From NCBI GenBank assembly GCA_019428945.1, contig JAHYJM010000009.1:1-48822 (forward strand): a stretch of DNA of 48,822 nucleotides, written 5' to 3'. The notes below the pieces were generated by a model. It saw only the letters and a program-made list of their open reading frames with translations. It was not told where the DNA came from and did no database searches. A program made the position numbers and the translations under genes. This stretch comes from Bacillota bacterium (GTDB lineage: Bacteria; Bacillota; Dethiobacteria; DTU022). This document shows positions 44,646 to 48,822 of this stretch, in pieces. Each line of letters opens with the position of its first letter. The first letter of the stretch is position 1.

Positions 44646-44675
44646 TGGACTCATTATTATTTATAGTGGTATAAT
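44646..44675 (+). promoter_or_regulatory. Extended -10 promoter for the desulforedoxin-like gene
   Basis: TATAAT at 44670-44675 is preceded by TGG (an extended -10). TGGACT lies 18 bp upstream as a weak -35. Confidence 0.45.
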
Positions 44676-44762
44676 ATTTTTACCGCAGGTTCAAATACTC
44701 TCTCCATAAATTAAGCCCTTGTTCCTTCGGCAATATTTATATTAAGAAAGGGATGAGTTAAA

Positions 44763-45092
44763 ATTAAGATTGATATCAAAAAAAGTCAGGTGGTATTATC
44801 TCCCGAAACGGATGAAGAAAAAGCGAAATTAACAGCTCTCTGGAAAATTTTAATCGACTGCGTCCGGGACACAAGAAAGCTCGTTCCTGTCGGGGAATAT
44901 GTTCCGGCTAAAAATGACAAAGGAGCTTCTTTCTATATTGAAGGGCTCGAATCTGAAGACTCAACTTTTACAGAGGTAAGGGTTGAACACGACACCCAGG
45001 TATACTGTAAAACCTGCAATAAACTTCTCTACTTAAAAGCAGGAGAAGTCATCCCCCTTTGCTGTGGTAAAATGATGGATATTGTAGATTAA
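44763..45092 (+). CDS. Small protein with desulforedoxin-like C-terminal metal site
   Basis: The C-terminus of this roughly 109-residue protein holds YCKTCNKLLYLKAGEVIPLC plus a second Cys (CxxC-x14-CC), as in the iron- or zinc-binding desulforedoxin domain. The N-terminal 70 residues are unfamiliar. The first conventional start, GTG at 44790, has no ribosome site. ATT at 44763 gives MKIDIKKSQVVLSPE, lies 10 nt after AAGGG, and follows an in-frame TGA at 44754. This would be the second ATT start in the window. A redox or metal-binding role is likely; no active iron site of superoxide reductase is present. Confidence 0.65.
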   Translation: MKIDIKKSQVVLSPETDEEKAKLTALWKILIDCVRDTRKLVPVGEYVPAKNDKGASFYIEGLESEDSTFTEVRVEHDTQVYCKTCNKLLYLKAGEVIPLCCGKMMDIVD

Positions 45093-45215
45093 GATCATTT
45101 AAATTATCAGTCCTTGAAAGTTAATCAAACATTGTTAACCAACGATTTGCCCAGTGCCGCCTTCTTAGAAAATGGTAAAACAATAGCAATTAGTGAAGTA
45201 AATTAATCCTGCGTT

Positions 45216-45255
45216 AAAAAAGGGGACAAGCCTGCATAAGGCTGTCCCCTTTTTT
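45216..45255. terminator. Strong bidirectional intrinsic terminator
   Basis: The stem pairs AAAAAAGGGGAC and AGCC with GGCT and GTCCCCTTTTTT around a 7-nt loop, with one bulged A. T runs occur on both strands. It lies between convergent genes ending at 45092 and 45273. Confidence 0.88.
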
Positions 45256-45272
45256 ATTTATTATAGAGGCTC

Positions 45273-46700
45273 CTATTCCGGATTATACTGCGGCAGGAGA
45301 TATTCTTTCCTTATTTCTTTGAAGCTTTTAATATCCGGGGTAAACAGCGCTTCTATTTCCTGCGGACTAAGGCCTTCTTCCAGATATTCTCCCATCTTTG
45401 CAGTGCCCATGATCAGATCGAACATAACATTTGTTTCATTACTTTTGGGGATATTAAAATCAGCCAGGGAAAATGCATAGGTGAGGGCATAAATACCGGT
45501 ACGGGCTGGACTAAAAAGGTGGTAGTCGGTTATCTTCAACCTGACACCGCCAGCCTCCCCTCTTCTTTCAGGAATAAACTCGATTCCGGTTAAACCGGCA
45601 TCATTAAGTATTGAGGCATATTCATTTTCATCAAGCCCTCTGCCGCCAATCCACTTAAACTGATCTGCCTGGAACACCCCTGTATTCTCACCCAGACCTG
45701 TTGTCATATATCCAAAAACAGAATCTATGTCAGGAATATTCGGCGAGGTTTGAACCCAGGAAAGTCCCGTGTCCTGGAAAATCATCGAGCGATCATATCC
45801 TTCCATGGGAACTACAGTTAAATCAGCATTTATATTACGGTTGAAGTATTGGCCCAGTTCGCCTGCAGTCATGCCGTGGGCCATAGGCAGTATATCAACC
45901 CCTACAAATGATTTAAAGCGTTCCTCCATCATCGGACCATCAACAATAAGCCCGCCCAGTGGATTGGGACGATCAAGAATAACTACAGGAATATTGTATT
46001 TTTCAGCGGCAACCATGCAATAGTTGAGGGTGGATATATAGGTATAAGAACGTGCTCCGATATCCTGAATATCATAAATTAGCAGATCAATGCCGCTGAG
46101 CATCTCCCCGGTAGGCATCCTTGTTTTACCATACAGGCTGTAAACAGGAATGCCCAGTTCCGGATGAGTGTAAGATTCCACATATTCACCGGCGGCAGCC
46201 TTCCCGTCTATTCCGTGCTCGGGGCCATAGAGAGCAACCAATTCCACATATGATGATTTATGCAGCAAATCGATGGTGCTTTCTCCCCTGCTGTTTACAC
46301 CACTTTGATTTGTAACAAGGCCAACTTTTTTACCCTGAACCAGGTAACGCATTTTTTCAAACAGCACTTCGCTACCCAGTTTAAACTCTTGATCAGTTTG
46401 ATCAATCAATTCGAGCGATACCTGCATCAACCTGGTTACATCTCTCACATCAACAATACCATCACCATTTAAATCAGCAGCTTTCAGCTGATCATCAGTC
46501 AGATTACGCAGATTCAAAACATATTTCATTACCGCTACAACATCCCTTACATCAACTTTGCCGTCTTCATTAACGTCGCCGGGGTTGATCACTGGGGCAC
46601 ATGCAGCAGGAAATGAGAGCAAAAATATAGTTACTATACTTATCGCTATTATAACTATTGCCAGGCCTGTTTTACTCCTTGTTCTGTTTAAATATGGCAT
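45273..46700 (-). CDS. Secreted dockerin-NamZ protein (DUF1343, exo-beta-N-acetylmuramidase type)
   Basis: This 475-residue protein has an N-terminal signal sequence and then two dockerin type I repeats (GDVNEDGKVDVRDVVAVM and ADLNGDGIVDVRDVTRLM, both with intact calcium loops). A DUF1343/NamZ catalytic domain begins near residue 105. Hallmarks are KVGLVTNQSGVN, ALYGPEHGI, IYDIQDIGARSYTY and ILDRPNPLGG. NamZ (GH171) releases N-acetylmuramic acid from peptidoglycan fragments. GAGG lies 8 nt before the ATG. An N-terminal dockerin on this enzyme is unusual and parallels the CHAP-dockerin protein at 31917-32987. Confidence 0.88.
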   Translation of the reverse strand: MPYLNRTRSKTGLAIVIIAISIVTIFLLSFPAACAPVINPGDVNEDGKVDVRDVVAVMKYVLNLRNLTDDQLKAADLNGDGIVDVRDVTRLMQVSLELIDQTDQEFKLGSEVLFEKMRYLVQGKKVGLVTNQSGVNSRGESTIDLLHKSSYVELVALYGPEHGIDGKAAAGEYVESYTHPELGIPVYSLYGKTRMPTGEMLSGIDLLIYDIQDIGARSYTYISTLNYCMVAAEKYNIPVVILDRPNPLGGLIVDGPMMEERFKSFVGVDILPMAHGMTAGELGQYFNRNINADLTVVPMEGYDRSMIFQDTGLSWVQTSPNIPDIDSVFGYMTTGLGENTGVFQADQFKWIGGRGLDENEYASILNDAGLTGIEFIPERRGEAGGVRLKITDYHLFSPARTGIYALTYAFSLADFNIPKSNETNVMFDLIMGTAKMGEYLEEGLSPQEIEALFTPDIKSFKEIRKEYLLPQYNPE

Positions 46701-46834
46701 TCAATAAACCTCATTTTCTTCTCTGTTTTGGCTCATTTTTTTATGATCTAGCGCTGCCGAAAGAACAAACATTTTAACCCGACTGTCAGGATCTAATTTC
46801 TCGCCGATTAATAATTAACGCTGATACAGTAATT

Positions 46835-47719
46835 TTAGCCTCTGATCCCCAAAAGGGCGCCTAACTTTGTCAGGCCTTCATCATTTACCTCAAAGAGCCA
46901 TTCTTCAACCAGAATACGGCGCAACTCTTCCTTCGCCCCCGGCTGACCCTCAAGAGCAAGAGCAAAACGTTTATAAAGATCGGGGGTGCAATCATAAACC
47001 CTGATCAGTTGATCCAGGTTATACTTGATTTTATTTATATCAGTAGGCACAGCCATACATTTCTGGGCCATAAGCGGACAGGTTATAGAATCCTTCTGTG
47101 TTGAAAACTCGAAAAATTTACTGCACATAGGGCAGTAATACCTGCCTGTATCCATATCACCGAGAATATCCAGGCTGTCAAGGCTGATTGATTCTTTAAA
47201 ATCCAATTTCTCTTTTAACATTCCCAGGGCAGGCTTCAATATACTAAAGAACTTTTTACCATCCCACACCTTCTCTAGGTCGGTCAGAATGAAAGTAATC
47301 TCATTGCTGTGGAGCCGCTGCCCGGTTTCGCTTCCGGATATGCTGATGATAAAACTCTTTAGAGCCTGAAGCGGCTCATGTTTATAATCAAAATTCCAGT
47401 CATCAAGAAATGCAAGGTAAGTTTCAACCCACTTTTCAGCAATATCTTCAGGGTCTCCCTGAGCTATAAATGCGAGCATTTTTTGGGGTATTTTGGGGTA
47501 AAAAAGCCCGATTTTCTCCAGACATATAGTCGATTCCGGTCCAACAAGCTCCACCGGTATAGGGCTGTTGATGCAGACTTTGGGCATATAAGGGCAGACT
47601 GTATCTTCCATTGAGAACATCATTTTGCAGGTAAGACACCAGTAACGATTTGATCGTGATTTTTCTCCGGGCGGCATCTCGGCTACTCTGGCCATAATCA
47701 TTTCGCGGTTTTTAAACAT
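46835..47719 (-). CDS. Cysteine-rich protein with two metal-binding-like motifs, unknown
   Basis: This 294-residue cytoplasmic protein has two related cysteine clusters. WCLTCKMMFSMEDTVCPYMP followed by KVC lies near residues 27-50, and YYCPMCSKFFEF...ITCPLMAQKC near 193-220. Each has the order CxxC-x11-13-C-P-x-M-x3-C, which suggests two zinc- or iron-binding knuckles from an internal duplication. GGAGGTG lies 6 nt before the ATG. Helical regions fill the space between. I do not recognise the family. Confidence 0.7.
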   Translation of the reverse strand: MFKNREMIMARVAEMPPGEKSRSNRYWCLTCKMMFSMEDTVCPYMPKVCINSPIPVELVGPESTICLEKIGLFYPKIPQKMLAFIAQGDPEDIAEKWVETYLAFLDDWNFDYKHEPLQALKSFIISISGSETGQRLHSNEITFILTDLEKVWDGKKFFSILKPALGMLKEKLDFKESISLDSLDILGDMDTGRYYCPMCSKFFEFSTQKDSITCPLMAQKCMAVPTDINKIKYNLDQLIRVYDCTPDLYKRFALALEGQPGAKEELRRILVEEWLFEVNDEGLTKLGALLGIRG

Positions 47720-47780
47720 TTACCACACCTCCGGGTTTTTATTACCGATAAACTATATATTGCTTCAATATCATCATGCG

Positions 47781-47867
47781 AACTCCTGCCTGTCAAGGGG
47801 GGCTGCAGCCTTATTTTCCAAGGCTGTTTTTGAACTCTTTTAATATATGATTAACCAGGCAGGAGTT
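47781..47867. repeat. Inverted repeat enclosing a terminator-like hairpin
   Basis: AACTCCTGCCTG (47781-47792) and CAGGCAGGAGTT (47856-47867) are perfect inverted copies 63 bp apart. Inside, AGCCTT and AAGGCT form a small stem followed by GTTTTTG. It lies between divergent genes, upstream of the RecC-like gene, so it could be an attenuator or a small palindromic element. Confidence 0.55.
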
Positions 47868-47935
47868 TGCCGCTTCGAAGGAAATAATATAGATCAGGTA
47901 AAGCGCCTCTATTTTTATGTCAGGAGAAACCAACC

Positions 47936-48822
47936 GTGATTGAGCTGGTTTATTCAAACCGAACTGAAAACCTGCTGGAAAAACTGGCGGTAGATCTTAA
48001 AAAAAGACGAGCTGAAGGAGCACACCCTCTCGAATCGGTTGAGATGGTAACCCCCAATCGAAACATGGAAACCTGGGTGCGTTTTAACCTTGCCCAGATT
48101 AATGGGGTAGCAGCCAACTTTCGCTTCCGAAGAATTGAACGCTTTATCGGTGAAATCATTTCTGAAGCCTGCCCGGGTGATATTAAGCTTGTCGATCTTG
48201 ATACTGTCGAGGCTGCTGTGCTGTCAGCGCTTCTTGATGAAAACCTTCTTGATAACCCTGATCTGAAGCCTGTTCACAGATACCTGCAAATCACCGGCCA
48301 TGGCACAAAGCTTGATGATAACCGTCTCACTTCAGACGGTATCGATCTGCGCCGGGTTCAGCTTGCCTCAAGAATGGCCTATCTATTTCAGGAATACACC
48401 TTTTCCAGGCCTGAAATGATTGCATCCTGGCGTGAAAAAAGTGAATATCCCCCCTTAAAAACAGCAGGGCAATATAGTCCCGGCAGATCCCTTTTCAGCG
48501 ACCCAGCCGAAGCTGATCCCGCCTTTGCCTCAACAGCCTCATGGCAACGCGTTCTCTGGCAATCAGTCTTTGGCAGCGGCGGAATCCTTGAAAAATTTCC
48601 GCCAGCTGAGGGCGGCCACTGGACTACACTTGACCTTATTACATTTGATGATAATCTGTTTGATATGATCAGTAAGCTAAAACTGCCTCCGGTGCACATT
48701 TTCGGCATATCATATATGGCCCGGCTCTTCCAGATTATTTTTGCCCGGCTTGGGGAAAGAGGCACGCTGAAAATCTATACATTAAATCCCTGTGCCGAAT
48801 TCTGGGAAGATGTCGAAACTCA
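47936..48822 (+). CDS. recC: RecC-like exodeoxyribonuclease V gamma subunit, 5' part
   Basis: The frame is open from GTG 47936 to the window edge (about 295 codons). AGGAGA lies 8 nt upstream. MIELVYSNRTENLLEKLA, VTPNRNMETWVRFNLAQING, then VAANFRF, and later PPVHIFGISYMARLF with YTLNPCAEFW, follow the RecC pattern. RecC is the non-catalytic partner that recognises Chi sites in RecBCD. Most Bacillota use AddAB instead, so this is taxonomically notable. The C-terminal part and the recB and recD genes would lie beyond the window. Confidence 0.82.
   Translation, partial: MIELVYSNRTENLLEKLAVDLKKRRAEGAHPLESVEMVTPNRNMETWVRFNLAQINGVAANFRFRRIERFIGEIISEACPGDIKLVDLDTVEAAVLSALLDENLLDNPDLKPVHRYLQITGHGTKLDDNRLTSDGIDLRRVQLASRMAYLFQEYTFSRPEMIASWREKSEYPPLKTAGQYSPGRSLFSDPAEADPAFASTASWQRVLWQSVFGSGGILEKFPPAEGGHWTTLDLITFDDNLFDMISKLKLPPVHIFGISYMARLFQIIFARLGERGTLKIYTLNPCAEFWEDVET

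Noticed and set aside
44686-44710. tRNA-like GGTTCAAAT motif
   Set aside because: The flanking bases cannot form a T stem and no acceptor or anticodon arm is present.
1-48822. CRISPR arrays, rRNA genes, insertion sequence transposases, prophage
   Set aside because: No regularly spaced direct repeats, rRNA-like stretches, transposase or phage genes were seen.

Overview
The window looks like a piece of an anaerobic, monoderm (probably clostridial Bacillota-like) chromosome. Evidence: moderate-to-low GC, strong GGAGG ribosome binding sites, a lipoprotein solute receptor for an OpuC-type ABC transporter, DegV, DUF815 and U32 proteins, ETF-linked redox enzymes, corrinoid methyltransferases and dockerin-bearing secreted enzymes. 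Two stop codons appear to be recoded: UGA as selenocysteine in an AhpD-like protein (26332-26730) and UAG as pyrrolysine in a dimethylamine methyltransferase (40832-42205). The organism therefore probably uses 22 amino acids. A RecC-like gene at the right edge is less usual for a Bacillota member, so the taxonomic guess is tentative.

Layout. 1-449: small membrane protein and the first codons of another gene (minus strand). 624-6929 (plus): a GlpP-family antiterminator, then an SDR dehydrogenase, FGGY sugar kinase, FAD-linked oxidase and EtfB/EtfA. This gene set matches the uncharacterised E. coli ygcP-W-E-U-R-Q set. 6997-15317 (minus): proline racemase family enzyme, complete OpuC/QAT-type ABC transporter, PanB-like enzyme, non-pyrrolysine MttB-family methyltransferase and opine dehydrogenase-like protein. 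A divergent PAS/sigma-54 activator follows (15578-17026), facing a near-consensus -24/-12 promoter. 17069-26194: membrane proteins, DUF815 ATPase, GH130 phosphorylase, Na/Pi cotransporter, U32 protein and DegV. 26332-30040: selenoprotein, a cyclic-nucleotide-binding/aspartase fusion, and a MORN-heliorhodopsin fusion. 30300-39926: rhodanese lipoprotein operon, a 32-nt inverted-repeat element, a CHAP-dockerin protein, MFS and SLC13 transporters, a CoA-disulfide-reductase-like enzyme and DUF554. 39955-48822: 3-hydroxyacyl-CoA dehydrogenase, pyrrolysine MtbB, a MORN-ABC ATPase with its permease, a desulforedoxin-like protein, a dockerin-NamZ protein, an unknown cysteine-rich protein, and partial RecC.

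The most interesting signal is regulatory. The ygc-like operon and the methyltransferase/transporter operon lie on opposite strands about 13 kb apart. Each is preceded by the same module: TTGACA-17 bp-TATACT, exactly 9 nt, then a leader matching at 31 of 34 positions. In both leaders a 7-bp hairpin (AATTACT/AGTAATT) competes with an intrinsic terminator. With the GlpP-like antiterminator gene right beside the first copy, this suggests one antitermination-controlled regulon joining sugar/polyol-type oxidation through ETF to quaternary-amine or opine uptake and demethylation. The second standout is a pair of MORN-repeat fusions, one to a heliorhodopsin and one to an ABC ATPase.
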